From: Spirometra erinaceieuropaei
Taxonomy: Eukaryota > Platyhelminthes > Cestoda > Diphyllobothriidea > Diphyllobothriidae
Direction of reading: 5' to 3'
Assembly (NCBI GenBank): GCA_902702965.1
Contig: CACRXP010000982.1
Coordinates: 44,837 to 108,836, forward strand
DNA length: 64,000 bases
Translations under genes and position numbers: made by a program
Shown here: in pieces, positions 13,109 to 24,649 of the stretch
Layout of the letters: every line of letters begins with the position of its first letter
Numbering within the stretch: position 1 is the first letter of the stretch
Notes under the pieces: generated by a model
The model's input: only the letters and a program-made list of their open reading frames with translations
Databases searched by the model: none
Told to the model about the DNA's origin: nothing

Positions 13109-13775
13109 TGCCGTCAGATGGTCAGTTGACCATGACAGCCACCGCGCCCATTCCCCACTCCAGTCTGCTGACCGGCTCGGACAGCGGCTGGGGTGTGGGA
13201 GTGGGAAGAGAGAGTGAGGTCAACGACACAGCGCACTTTCCTCACTATAAACAATCTGACGCGCTTGAAGCTATCACGGTGCGCTAAAAGCCGTGGCTTG
13301 GAAGGTTGCCAACTGACGGGGTAACTTGTACCTCCTCCTTGACTGGAGGCGGTCTGAGAGTCAGGCTGCAATGGCTTATTTTTAATGTGGCCTTTATGGC
13401 ACTCCTACCACAGTGTGGGATCCGAGCCAGGCGTTGGCGGCACGCCCAGGTGCGGCTTCATCCGTGCCAGCCTCCTAATCTCTGTTGTGTTGGTTGAAAT
13501 CCTGGTCATTTGTTGTGTGGACCAGGGGGTGTGGTGGAACGCCAAGGTGAGGACCCGTCCGAGCCATCCACCTGCGGCCTCCCTCGTCTCCGGTCTTCTT
13601 GACTCTGTCTTGACACCGGGCTCAGGCGAGGGAGGAGGAGAGAGTGTAGGTTAGATGCTACGCAAGTCTACCGGCACTATAAACCCCTGCGTAAGTCACC
13701 GTCCCTGCTCCCATTGCTGCTGCAACTGTGGAGCACACGGTGGACATCATCGAAACCGATGGCCGAACAGATGGA
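13109..13775 (+). repeat. ~650-bp repeat family, copy B (near full length)
   Basis: Begins within TGGTCAGTTGACCATGACAG directly at the LINE break and ends near CATCATCGAAACCGATGGCC. It shares long stretches with the minus-strand copy at 45,596-46,246. A TATAAA (CACTATAAACCCCTGCG) lies about 100 bp before the right end. Termini in the best copies read TGGTCAGTCGACC and GGTCGAACTGTCA, imperfect inverted repeats starting TG and ending CA. No coding frame. Solo LTR or short inverted-repeat element; I cannot decide. Confidence 0.75.
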
Positions 13776-13779
13776 AGAC

Positions 13780-16700
13780 GTAACTGGTTTACCTCTGTTA
13801 TTTGGTTGTTTTATTTTTTATAGTTGAGGACTGAAGATTATGCTATTTTGGCCGTCTTTGAAAGTGATGTTGGTGAGAAACTGCACAAAACCACAAAATA
13901 ACCTGAACACAGTCATAAGGAATAGGTAGTATGACTGAAACTTTAAGTGCCGACCGTGCCTCTAGGTTCTGGCTCAAGATCGAAGAGATCAAAGGTAAAG
14001 CTGAGGAGACAGTTTTTAAAAGGTTAACATCTACTGCATGCTTCATGTTTCAAAAGACAGGAGTTTTAAGCTCGGACGGCTTATTGAAATTAAACTCAAT
14101 TGTTGCAGGCATTCGCAAGGTATCGAAAATTTCTAAGGGCAAAGTATGTTCCTCTGAGTTGCCAATATCGCCTGCATGGTGCTGGCTCAGTGTTCTTCCT
14201 GTTGTTTTTATTCGAAATACTTATGCACCGGATGGAATTGCAAACGAAAAACGAGGCCGACGCTGAGCGAACGGACGTACGCGGCGTGTTTGGTTGCCAA
14301 AACACTAGTCCGCCTGTAGCAAGTTGAATAGACGATCGCGCGTGTTCCCCTATCAAATATCCACCAGGCACTTCGCAAATTTACAGACTGAACAGGCATT
14401 CGGAGCTGCCGTTTGGGTTTGTTTTCAATCTTGCCCTGAGGTTTGGCCGTAAACGCTTATTCAAAATTACCGTCGGTTGGTCTGCAATAACTCTTTTTAT
14501 TCCAGTAGTAACAGACTGCATGAAATCTATTAGGTGTGCCGAATAAGAAAGTAGACTGATTAAGGGGTAAAAGTAGGCGACAGCCGAAGATAAATTTCAG
14601 CCTACATAAACAAGTTATGGACAAAATACTAGAATGCATAGGGCCTTGAACTGAATGGCTGATGGGGCATGAATAACGGTGTGTTCAGCATCACGATTTT
14701 CGGAAGACATTTTAAATGGATACTGCTGAAAAATGCTATCTTCTGTGATTCGTTAGTTAGAACGTAAACTGAATTTGCGAATTGATCAATGCGATGGCTG
14801 GAAGAGGCGTTTTATTCGCCTGAAGTTTCGGATTCAAAATCGAATCCGTGAACACAGGCAGCACCAGATAATAGTAGCGTTTGTGCTGTGGGTCCACATT
14901 CGAATAATTAGATGAATAACTTCTCCTTCAATAAACCAAAGTATTCGCGAGGTGATTTGAATTTAGTCTGTTCAACGCCTTCTCAAAATGGCAGAGTCCA
15001 TTTTAAAAAATTTAATACCAATAGCGCGTTTGTCAGAGTAATTTTCGCGTGGACTTTACTAAAACATTGCAAGCATGCCACTGAATAAATGAGTCAACCA
15101 AGTATGTACTGAGTAGGAGACATGAGCCTGCGAAACTGGCAGGTGGAGCTTCGCAAATCTTAAATCGGACGGACTGACGAGCCGTCTTTGTGAGAGGTCG
15201 GCAAACCATACAATCATGGGATATGTTTGTCGACAGCTAGTAGATGATGTAAGTCATCATAGTTTCTGAGACCATATGAATTAAACCCTCCTATACAGTC
15301 GGTCAACTTTCCTGAGCAGCCTTTATACGGCATCTATGCTGGTCTGGCAGTATATAATGTATGATCACCAAGTAGTTCGAACTATTTAGTATAGCCACGA
15401 CTTTCTTTCCATCTGGTCTAGTCGACAAGATATCTTTGCTGTCTCGAAGATGCTTTTATTTTGCAATGTGTGCCTTCATGAGCATGTCTCCACTTTTGCG
15501 TCTTGTTCAATTACTGAAAGTTTCAATTCACCAACGTTTATTCGAAGTGCTTGCTGCTATTTGCGAAAGCCAGCTTTAGATCGTGGATTGGGCACGGTGA
15601 AATTACTGTTCGAGTTTATGGTTCTAATTTATTAACTTTCTTGGCGTTGGGATGCAGAATTGAAGAACAATAAGTAATGCTTTATTCGCTTTTCTGTTAA
15701 GTCCTGTAGGAGAATGGTTGGGTATATTCCGATCTGGATCGTTTGAATGTCTTTGTTATGGATCCATTTAATATGCATTACGACGAATCGAAGTTAACTT
15801 TGCCTCCTCACATTTTCTGCCTATGCACTTTTGACTGACGGGCATCATTAGGATGTCTGGTGCCCTTGTTTAAAGTTCCACTGCGCCAAGGTCATGCACC
15901 TTCGCAGCAGGCAGTTCCAGGCTGGCTGGCCGCACAGTCTGCCAGACCGCAGCGTGCAAACACGCTCAGATTCCGACGGCCAGAACCGACCGTGTCTCCA
16001 ACTTTGCGCCCACACACACTACTTAGACACAGACACTTAAAACTGTCACCACAAGCCTGCAGACACAGCACACACCACCGTCTGTCCGACTCTAGTCTAG
16101 GACAGGACCTGGCACCGCCAGCACAGGCTCTGGCCTTGTAAGTGACCACCGTCACTTGGGACGACAAAGAGGAGTTCTGTGCACAAAAACACCTTGTTCG
16201 ATAATCGGGACTTGGCTTGGTTATGGTTGCGCCCTGAATACTCTTAGCGTATAGGCGCTGCATACCAAACATGGCTATCAAATTCTTGTATCTCATCTGC
16301 TTTTAGGCGGTCGAGAACTGTTGTCCTTTAACGCACCTCACGCCCCAGTCCGTCCGTCCTTACGCATTCAACTTTATTGTGTATGGGTATTTTCTAGAGT
16401 ATTACCACGGGTGCACTGAGTAGAAGCTGGGTTTTAGTAAAAAATATATTGATCGAAAAACATGAAAAAGTGGCAAAGAAAAATAAAATCATGGGATCCT
16501 GTTTCGTGCTGATAATTGTGCAAAACCCGGTGCTGCGGAGGAGGTGGTCGATGTGCCTCTATCACCTATCAACCCCGTCTCTGATATGAATCGTTCCTAC
16601 TTCGATTTACGTCGGTCAGAATGGTTTGCCTGCTGAAAATCGAAGACATAGGCGAGATTTCACCCGTGAGTCACGAGTTGACTTTGGATCTCACCTGTTG

Positions 16701-17120
16701 ATCGTGCGGACCAGTCTGTACATTGCTCCCGGTTTCCAGAACATAGTTGAAATCGAAGCATTGTTTTCCCGGAGGAAATTTGAACTAGGAAAAGGCGATG
16801 AAACATGCAGAATATATTGATGTCATAAAATTGTGTGACCTCTCACCCAGCTGCACGCGTCCATTGCGTATTTATAAGATAAGGTAAGCTGTTTAATCAG
16901 AGATTGGTCTAGAGGAATGAAAAATGATACGTAAATAAAACATAAATTGTTGGTCTGATATACGGGTGCGAATGGCGAGGGGGAAGGCGGAGGGAAGTTA
17001 TTTAAGCAAGCGAGTTTACATTACGATGAAAACCCGTCAGGGGTGAGTCACATTCAACACACGGGACAGCAGTCAGTCATGGGGGAGAGGGGAATATGCG
17101 AACGGGTGTGGGAATGCGGT
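13780..17120. other. no recognisable feature
   Basis: AT-rich stretch without splice-bounded frames or repeats shared within the window. 15,890-16,140 is locally GC-rich with CACACA runs but has no identifiable family. Confidence 0.45.
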
Positions 17121-17129
17121 TATGTCATT

Positions 17130-17540
17130 GTCGATCGTTTCTATGGCAGTGCAAGGTTGATCACGTGATCCAGCTGTTTACAGAGTTCCAGTTTCCCCCT
17201 CCGTATTGCAGCGGCCTCTGCAAAGCGCAAGAGACGCCCGGTCGTCGCCCGAAATAGGACCTTGAATGCAACCATTGGGTCCGCCGTGAGGCCCGTGTCT
17301 ATTACGTGCTTTGTAATTGAGTTCTTGGGTACCTTATTTTTCTTTTTTAACAGCCACTTCGGCACGTGCTCATCTGACCGAACTGTCACCTGCCTTTGCG
17401 TGCGCCCAATGCACTTGCATCCGCAACTACATGTCAACTCATAAATACAGTTTGATGTAGCGTGCATCAGCAAAATGAAATCACCATAATAAAAACCGAT
17501 TTTCGTAGCCAGATGTCGGGGTTTCAGCAACTGATAGTGG
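17130..17540 (-). pseudogene. Penelope-like element, GIY-YIG endonuclease relic
   Basis: A 129-codon open stretch encodes NCIYELTCSCGCKCIGRTQR, then QVTVRSDEHVPKWLLKK and a tail rich in basic residues. The I-Y ... C-x-C ... (Y/C)IGRT-x-R-x-x-x-x-R-x-x-EH-x-P-x-W pattern is that of the GIY-YIG domain at the C-terminus of Penelope-like elements (compare 59,310-59,430). The tyrosine of YIG is changed to C. The reverse transcriptase part is not recognisable nearby. Confidence 0.75.
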
Positions 17541-17559
17541 ATTCCTTAGTTGCATCAGG

Positions 17560-18990
17560 CAATGTTTAACTACGACTTGTAGATGATGGGATTTACCAAC
17601 ATCCAGGAAGCCTGTTTTATTTGGTCGATAGCTTTCCAGCCTTACTGTTGCTGTTATTTTGGATTCAGTCCGTATTTAGCGCAGTTTTGCCCAACAAAGC
17701 TTTTTACAAACTCTATCGCCTGCAAGGGGCATAAGGGTAGAATCTTATGACTTTTTGCATGGCTGATGTGCTAGAAATTTGTTTCAGTTCAATGACAGAG
17801 TTTCAGGACACTACTGCATTTAGGAAACAGGAAATGGATGCTTTGAGTATCAGCACTTTTGAAGTGCTGGTACTCTTTCCGAAAACGATTGTTTGCGGTG
17901 GCCTATTTGTGTTCCAGTGTATATAGACGTCAAGGAGAGGAAAGCGGTTCCGGTTTGAATTTTATTTTTCCGTTAACCTCACTCAGCTTTCCGAAGTTGC
18001 TCAATGTAATTCGTTTGAAAGACGATAAGCATTTCATCAAGAAAAGGAACCCTGGGTTTGTTTAATACATGGCAAAAGGGTATTCCATTGGCGAAATGGA
18101 AGTTTTCATACTCAAACTGGAGGGTGGAAATACCACTAAGACGTTTCTAGTTTTACCATATACCCGCTCGTCAAATGTCTTCGAAAAAGCTCGCTTATCG
18201 CCGGCAGTCCAAGCGGTACGAGTTGGCGCTCAAGTCCATAAACGGTTTCAGTGCTCCACATGTTATTCCTTTATGTAGCATAAATCCCTGACTCGCAAAG
18301 TTGCCATTACTTGTCTTTCATGCTGTAGCACTCATTCATAACCTGTTAAAAGTTTTCATTGCCGTCTTTTGGAGGTATATGTGGAGGGTAGGAAGACGTC
18401 ACAGGAACCTTTCAAGCCTTGCCTTTGAAAATGTACGCCTTTTATGCTTTTGGGACAATTGATTGCAGAGCCTGCTGTTATTAGCGAACCTTCATTCAGG
18501 AACTGGAGATAACCAAACATCGATCTTTCTTAACATACGTGATGAAATTAATTGGGGAGGATATTGGCTCGAGCACATTAGGCAGATCATAAAACCTACC
18601 CCGATTGAGTAAGAGGGATTCACAACAAGCTTCCCGTCTTACATTTTAATAGTACCCGTTTATTTTGGGACTAGGTGCTTTCATCTCATTATCGGTAGAT
18701 GACCCATGCGCCTTGTGGTCTTCGAATGAGCTTAGAGGTTTGTTTCGGTAGTTAGACTTGCCAAAAACCATTCAAAAGCGAACTTTGACAGCAAACAATA
18801 TGCTTTTTTTATTTGCATTTAGACGTCTGGGTACTTGCTGCCCTATTTATTAACGGCTTACTCCGGTGAAGGCAGTGCTCTCAGTCATAAGGAGAGGACT
18901 CAGGACAATCGAGGGGAGGATTTATTAGATGCAGTACTTTGAGCTGCTGTCTCAACTGCAGTGAACATGGACGAAACCAAGGCAAGAACT
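17560..18990. other. no recognisable feature
   Basis: No coding, RNA or repeat pattern recognised up to the LINE relic. Confidence 0.45.
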
Positions 18991-19009
18991 AACACCGTTA
19001 AATCCTATC

Positions 19010-19930
19010 TGAGTGAGGGTCTATGATGCTGGCCGCTTTTCTGGCCTGTGCGTTGAGCACCGCAACTGAAACGGACATGTGAAGAAGTGCGCGTCGTTTT
19101 GCCTCCAGATGCATAGGATTCCGACTAACTGTCGGTACGAAAAGATCAATAGTCACACATAAACCGACGCCAAATAATGACCGCTACGAATCCAAGATTG
19201 ATGCTAATGGAATTCGCCTCACATCTGTGCACAAATTTCTTTACCTAGCAAGTAAAGTTTTACGATGCATCAAGATAGAAGCCGAAAGTGTCGGTCGGAT
19301 CTACAAAGCCAGTCATACCTTCGGTCGTCTACAGCGTTCAATCTGGATTCACCGCGACCTCCATCTAGTACGAAGCTTAAAATGTGTAGAGCTATTGTCC
19401 TGACTATGCTACCGTGCGAGACGTTGAGTGCGCAGTCTGTAAAAGTCAAGCAGGGAACTTAATCACTTTCGCTTCAGCATCTAGGATATTTAGGTCCTGA
19501 ATTAAATTGGCACTCACGGTATCTAGGCCATGTTGAGGCGAAGGTAACTGTGTTGGAGTGGCCATGTTCAGAGGACGAATAATGAGTGCCTGCCCACCAT
19601 CTCTATGGATGTTTGCAGGTAAGACGAACAAAATCGAAGATACACGGACACCCTGTAGACTTCACTCAGGTATCAGCTAATCGGCCGTAAATTTTGGTAA
19701 GGCCTCTCACAGAATTGTCAAGTCCGTCGCACTACCCTAAGTATTGGAGCAGCCGTCTGTAGAGCTAACCGAATAGCGGAGGCCAAGGCAAAACTAGATA
19801 CAAACAAGACTCATGTGCCGCGGATCAAAGCTTCAAGCACCCAGACCCTGCTGACATGCCCCAGTCGCCAATTCATCGTCGGGTAAAGGACTGGGCATGT
19901 CGGATATTTCCAGAACTGATAGAAGCGAAC
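19010..19930 (+). pseudogene. zinc-finger LINE, 3'-half relic (RT end to first finger)
   Basis: Translated pieces in all three frames follow the LINE order: CALSTATETDM (RT, FADDCAL block with the FADD damaged), IVTHKPTPN, HKFLYLASKVLRCIKI, YKASHTFGRLQRSIW near 19,300-19,350, CWSGHVQRTNNECLP near 19,550, then IGAAVCRANRIAEAKAK near 19,745 and a finger trace TCPSRQF near 19,850. Stops and frameshifts throughout. Older than the 12-kb copy by eye. Confidence 0.75.
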
Positions 19931-20039
19931 AGGCGAGTTCCAGGTAGCAGTCCAGACGACTAAGATGCGCATATGGTCCCACGACAACCACGTGCTATAA
20001 ATACTACACTCCTCGAGTCGCCATCACCTTTATCTGCGA

Positions 20040-20086
20040 GTGTCTCTGATGATGGATTTGAGTGAGAATCCGAAACGTCAGGCCAA
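20040..20086 (+). ncRNA. hammerhead-ribozyme-like motif
   Basis: CTGATGA at 20,046-20,052, a 5-bp helix II (GGATT 20,054-20,058 with AATCC 20,067-20,071), then GAAACGTC at 20,072-20,079. The last A-C and G-T form the palindrome ACGT, the arrangement expected when two hammerheads pair through helix III as dimers; such hammerheads are known in Penelope-like retroelements. Helix I can form from GTCT (20,042-20,045) and AGGC (20,080-20,083). One oddity is a single unpaired T (20,053) between the core A and helix II. A TATAAATAC box lies about 50 bp upstream. Activity is not shown by sequence alone. Confidence 0.6.
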
Positions 20087-20449
20087 TAAACTTCTTACTT
20101 CATTGATCGCATCTTCATCTTATGAATTTCCGGAACTATCCACCGTAATGACATGCCATCTAAATCAACTTCCCCTCACCATAAACGAGGACGCCCTTTA
20201 CATCCTGCCTACAATCCTTACCATTGGTCCTTCCACCATGCATATCGGCAGAGTCCTAACCCGCTCCCATTGCGATCGCACTTCTGAATCACGCACCGGC
20301 CAGGTCGGCAACCTGCTATTTCATCGCAGTGTGTCGGAAAAACCGCTGCGGGGTGACCGACAAATGACTGTTACACCTGTCGTGACCTACCGAACACACT
20401 CGGTACGAAGAGATACCGCATGAATCGCCTTCACTGTATACCAGAGTAA

Positions 20450-23400
20450 GATAAGTTTCAGTTGACTGGCACGATGCTCTAAAGATCGTAAATTCAGAGG
20501 CTGCTAACTTAAGGAATAAATCAGTCTCCCGCTGAAACAAAGATTCTAATACATTGGCTTCTTTTTGACGTGTGTTTCACTACGGCCTCGCTTGTGTGAT
20601 ATCCGAGAACAGAACTGAACGAAGTCTAGCGTATGACATGTGTAGACAGGCTGTCTAAGTTTGTTGTCTGCTACGTTCACGCCACTTGCGTTCGTATTGA
20701 TCTCGTATCACTCTGCAAATGAAAGGAGATAATGAGTCAGGAGCTGCCTTAGTCTACTTTAATGTAAGCAAAGTCTCCCGGAAGTCACCGTTATGCTCAC
20801 CTCTTAAGTCGGCGGCGTAACCTGTTGCTTGTTAAGGTCTTACTATAATTGTCAGGTAGCGACAGGTTATTCACCGTAAACAGCATTACATTTAAAACGA
20901 GCTAGTCCATAAATTCGGTCACCACATGGGTATTTTCCGTCGTACTCTCTACATCCTTTGACCTCGTTTTGATTCTGCTAATGGCGACAAAAGTACTCAC
21001 AACAACAGTACTAAGCATTCTATACATACTGTAATCTATACCCACATGGGAAGTGTTCCTTCTAATCAGCTGTCTTCCGGTTCATTTCGTTTCTGTCTTA
21101 AAAGCCCTGGCAGTGGAGCCCAGGCGTGAAGCTTCTGCGAAAAGGCAGCGGACACTGTGTCTTAATTGGATAAATTGATAGAATTAGAACTGCACTACTT
21201 GCCTTTTCTATTTGCTTTGCCACGCGGCGTCCGTCTAAGCGAGCCGTTTTTATTTCTACGTGTTTTACACTTTAGACGTAGAGAACCCCTTGAAGTTGTC
21301 CTAGATTTATTTACTAAATTAACTCTTAGGTAGATTAAAAGTGAGAAAGAGTTGTCGTTACTCCCTTCCCTTAGAAGTTGTCCAAATTTTTGTCTGGTTA
21401 GGAAGATGTATTCCGTTTAGTTCTAGATCTAAGGCTAACTCTGGATCAGGCATTGGGTTTAAGGTTTTACTAAGTTTTAATATTATGTTTAGATTTCGGC
21501 TCGTAGTTTCAGGTGGAACTCTACCCTACGAACTCTTGTCCTCAGTATTATGTGGAGGGCTGGACAATTTTAGACATGCAACAGAGCAAATATATCCAAC
21601 CAAAAGAAGACGAGACGTTCACCTGGATAGAGGTTTATTGGAGGCCTGCTGTTTTGAGTAGATATAGTCTCTGCCCATCTTCAGAGTCTACGAAATCATG
21701 CCCATAGTTGTCACTGTATGACGCACTTTGTTTGATATGTGGCCCGCCAATGCCGCCTGCGTGGCTGTATCCGATCCGCATTTCGCCGTGACCTGTGTCA
21801 TCCTTACCCTCATTTACCGCGGAGATAATTTGCGGCCTCCAGTAAACCTCTACCGGTGAACGTCTCTTCTTCTTTTGACGAGCCACCTATAAATTGCTTT
21901 TTGCCTACTATATGCAAACAAATTAGGCTTCATACGGTGAAAAGAACGTGAACCATTTAAATTAAAGCCATGGCCTAGGTCTTACTAACAATACACAACT
22001 ATATGTCGGAGATTGCCAAAGGACTAGATAAACATTCTCCATAAAAATCGCCAAAGGAGGGGGAGAAGAGCTCACTAAAAATGCTATTTAATGCTATATC
22101 TGACCGTCGTATGTGGGTTTGGCAGGCTTGTCACAAAGTCCCAGTGGACAAATCCTTTCTCGAATGCACAATTCAGTGCACTCGGTCAGCTTGACTAATT
22201 CTGCAACTAACGCTGAAAAAGGTTGAGGGAACTTTCGACTGGAACCCTGGCTATAGACAAGGTAAGGATGAAATGGCGAATCGAATCTTCCTTTATCTGT
22301 TAGCAGATGCTTCCATTTTTTGCTCAAGATTAGTGAACGTTTTCAATTTGGCAAAATGTCAAGCTGAGAACCGAAGGGGTTTGTTTGCGCGGAAGCCTCA
22401 TTTCTGGCTAATCGTCATTCTAACCCACCTTAAGAACGTAGTATCAGCGGACGTTCTAGCTTTCCGAATTGCGTACAGGATGCCGAAAAAACCGGCGGAT
22501 GCCTTTATGTCAGTATATATTCGAGATTGTGAAGACGGTTGTCGTGCACTTAGAATAAGCCCTTGTCCGAGTAATGTACAAAAAGCTTCATAAGCTCTGC
22601 TGCTCAAACAACGAATCAACAATTAAATGCTCTGCCACGGCACGATCATCCCGACAAGACCATCACCACTAACCTGAACGCTCACGCCCAAAAAGCTATC
22701 CATCGCCATTACTTCTCTCCTCCCATCGTCCTGCCACTCCGATCAACTCTGCACACCTTCTCATCATCGTTGGCCCTTCAGTCCTGTTCAAATCACTCCT
22801 GCCACACCGTTGTCACACTATGGGTCTGATGGCGACCAATAAAAACGCCTGTTCGCCTAAGTGAACAAACTCGCTAGAACTTTTCATGCTCAGTGTCAAC
22901 ATTTAGGAGAATCTGGGAAGTTGAAAACCAGTCTCAGATACATACATATAGTTCTCAACATTCATGGTGAGCACAGCGTACATTTTGGTTGAACTTTAAG
23001 GTTCACTGATTTTAATCGCTGTGTACTCACGAGTTCGTTCGACCTGGCCATCTTAGAAGAGGCATCTTGGTTAGGTTACCAACTGGCTAAACTTTCAAGC
23101 CATTCGGTTTGCAGTCACTTGTTGTGATCTGCACTGGGTAAGAAGTGTCCAGAAGTGTACATGACTCTCTGTATAGGATACAGCCCCAAAAGTTTCCTGC
23201 TAACTCGTAGCACTTATGCCAGGTTTGGCATTGTTCGTTAAAGTTGTTGAGTGATAAAAATATCCGTTATCAAAGGAAATTCCTTTGGTCGAAATTTTTG
23301 CTTCATTTCCGAAGCAGCGAAGAATGGTAACATATTATAAAAACTGCTTTAGATTTCCAAGTACATGCCGTGTTTCAAGTTAGGGCTTAAACCAGCTTTC

Positions 23401-24270
23401 TACTGAGTTAGCATTTGTGGGAGCTGTTACCACGTCATTCTTAAAAGCTCTGTCATTAATCGAAAAGAGAGTCCTCTCGATCGTAGGTACGACAGATAGA
23501 GGATGTTAATTCTACGAACTGATGCTAAATGGAATGTGTCTGGGCACAAACTTTATTTCGCATTCGATGATATTTTCCCCCATGACTTGGTTCCCATTCA
23601 TGCATATTTGAGTTCTATTTGTTTCAATATTTCTAACGTGCGATCATCCAGAACGTCGTCCTATCTGCTTTCGTCGTGATTTTAGTGTCTTGCATTGTTT
23701 ACCCATTCTTGCTGTATTCTAGGATCTCATCCACTGGGGTTTGAAACAAGCGTAACGGTAGGTTGTGTAACCCCACTTCGCAAACAGCAGCCCCACGGTC
23801 GTGTAATATGGCGATGGTGTTAATAAGGGTTTTACGGGCGGGACATCACCGCAGAGGGGGACGAAATGCATGCAACAGAACTTAAAAAATAAATAGATAT
23901 TCAGTGGAATCCATCTTCTGCGCCTATGTATAGCAACCGAAGTGAGCGCGCTAATGGACAAATAAACGATAAACAACCGCTAATAAATAAAAGGTAATCG
24001 AATAATCCACTGCCACTTGCGAATTTGCGAAAGTTCAGGAACCAGTGGAACGAATAACCAATAGAAGAGAATAACGTTGAGGGCCAAATATTGCAACTGT
24101 GAAAGTTTAATGACTACTGTAAAATAAAAATATAGGGAAAATAAATGTTTACGTGTAAAGGTTGCGGGCAGTAAGGGTATTCATTTTTGAACAGCGTAGG
24201 TAATAATGGCCGTCCTACCCTTCTAAAATACAGACCATCCTCTCCAGGTCGCAGATAATTTAAACAACAG
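20450..24270. other. mostly unassigned, apart from the foldback at 21.6-21.9 kb
   Basis: No supported exon. 22,630-22,860 is CCA/CAC-rich and faintly recalls the LINE linker and finger region, too weak to call. Confidence 0.4.
21600..21879. repeat. short foldback (inverted-repeat) element
   Basis: Arms of about 45 bp: 21,600-21,646 (AAAAGAAGACGAGACGTTCACC...GGAGGCC) against the reverse complement of 21,832-21,879 (GGCCTCCAGTAAACCTC...TTCTTTTG), roughly 90% matched. The 185-bp centre has no recognisable coding content. It may be a MITE; flanking duplications were not evident. Confidence 0.65.
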
Positions 24271-24282
24271 CAGCTTGATTTT

Positions 24283-24642
24283 TTGGCCAAAGCGGAGGAA
24301 ATAACTGAAGGTATAAACGTGACGGTGGTGGAATACTGCTATGCAAGGGGACTGCCATCTACTACAGCAAAATGCCAATGTGGACGTCAAATGCGCCATC
24401 AAGTAATGAGGCTGCATACCGACGGATATGCATTCCGGCGCGGCCGACGTCGAACGAGGAAAGCTCTAAGGGCTCTGGTGACACGTCGTAGACGGGGTTC
24501 AGTATCGTTTTTGGTTTGGCCCAGACGGCGTTGGCCTAAAGCATGCGTGGAAAATATTTCTGTTGCATGCCGCGCAAGGATAGCCGGTGCAGTGGCTTTC
24601 CGAACAGGGGGTCTGAAGGGCTCCTTTCGGAATGTCCTTTAA
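24283..24642 (+). pseudogene. possible Merlin/IS1595-type transposase N-terminal fragment
   Basis: A 119-codon frame contains EYCYARGLPSTTAKCQCGRQ, then HTDGYAFRRGRRRTRK and RRRRGSVSF. The order C-x-C-G-x-x-M, DGY-x-(W/F)-R, R(K/R), R-x-GS-x-F is that of the zinc-ribbon at the start of Merlin (IS1595/ISXO2-like) transposases. The second cysteine pair of the ribbon is gone and no DDE part follows, so this is a remnant. Alternative: an arginine-rich chance frame. The family call is from pattern memory only. Confidence 0.4.
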
Positions 24643-24649
24643 CGACCGT

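Noticed and set aside
22630..22860. CAC/CCA-rich stretch faintly like the LINE linker
   Set aside because: Composition alone; no finger with correct Cys and His spacing.
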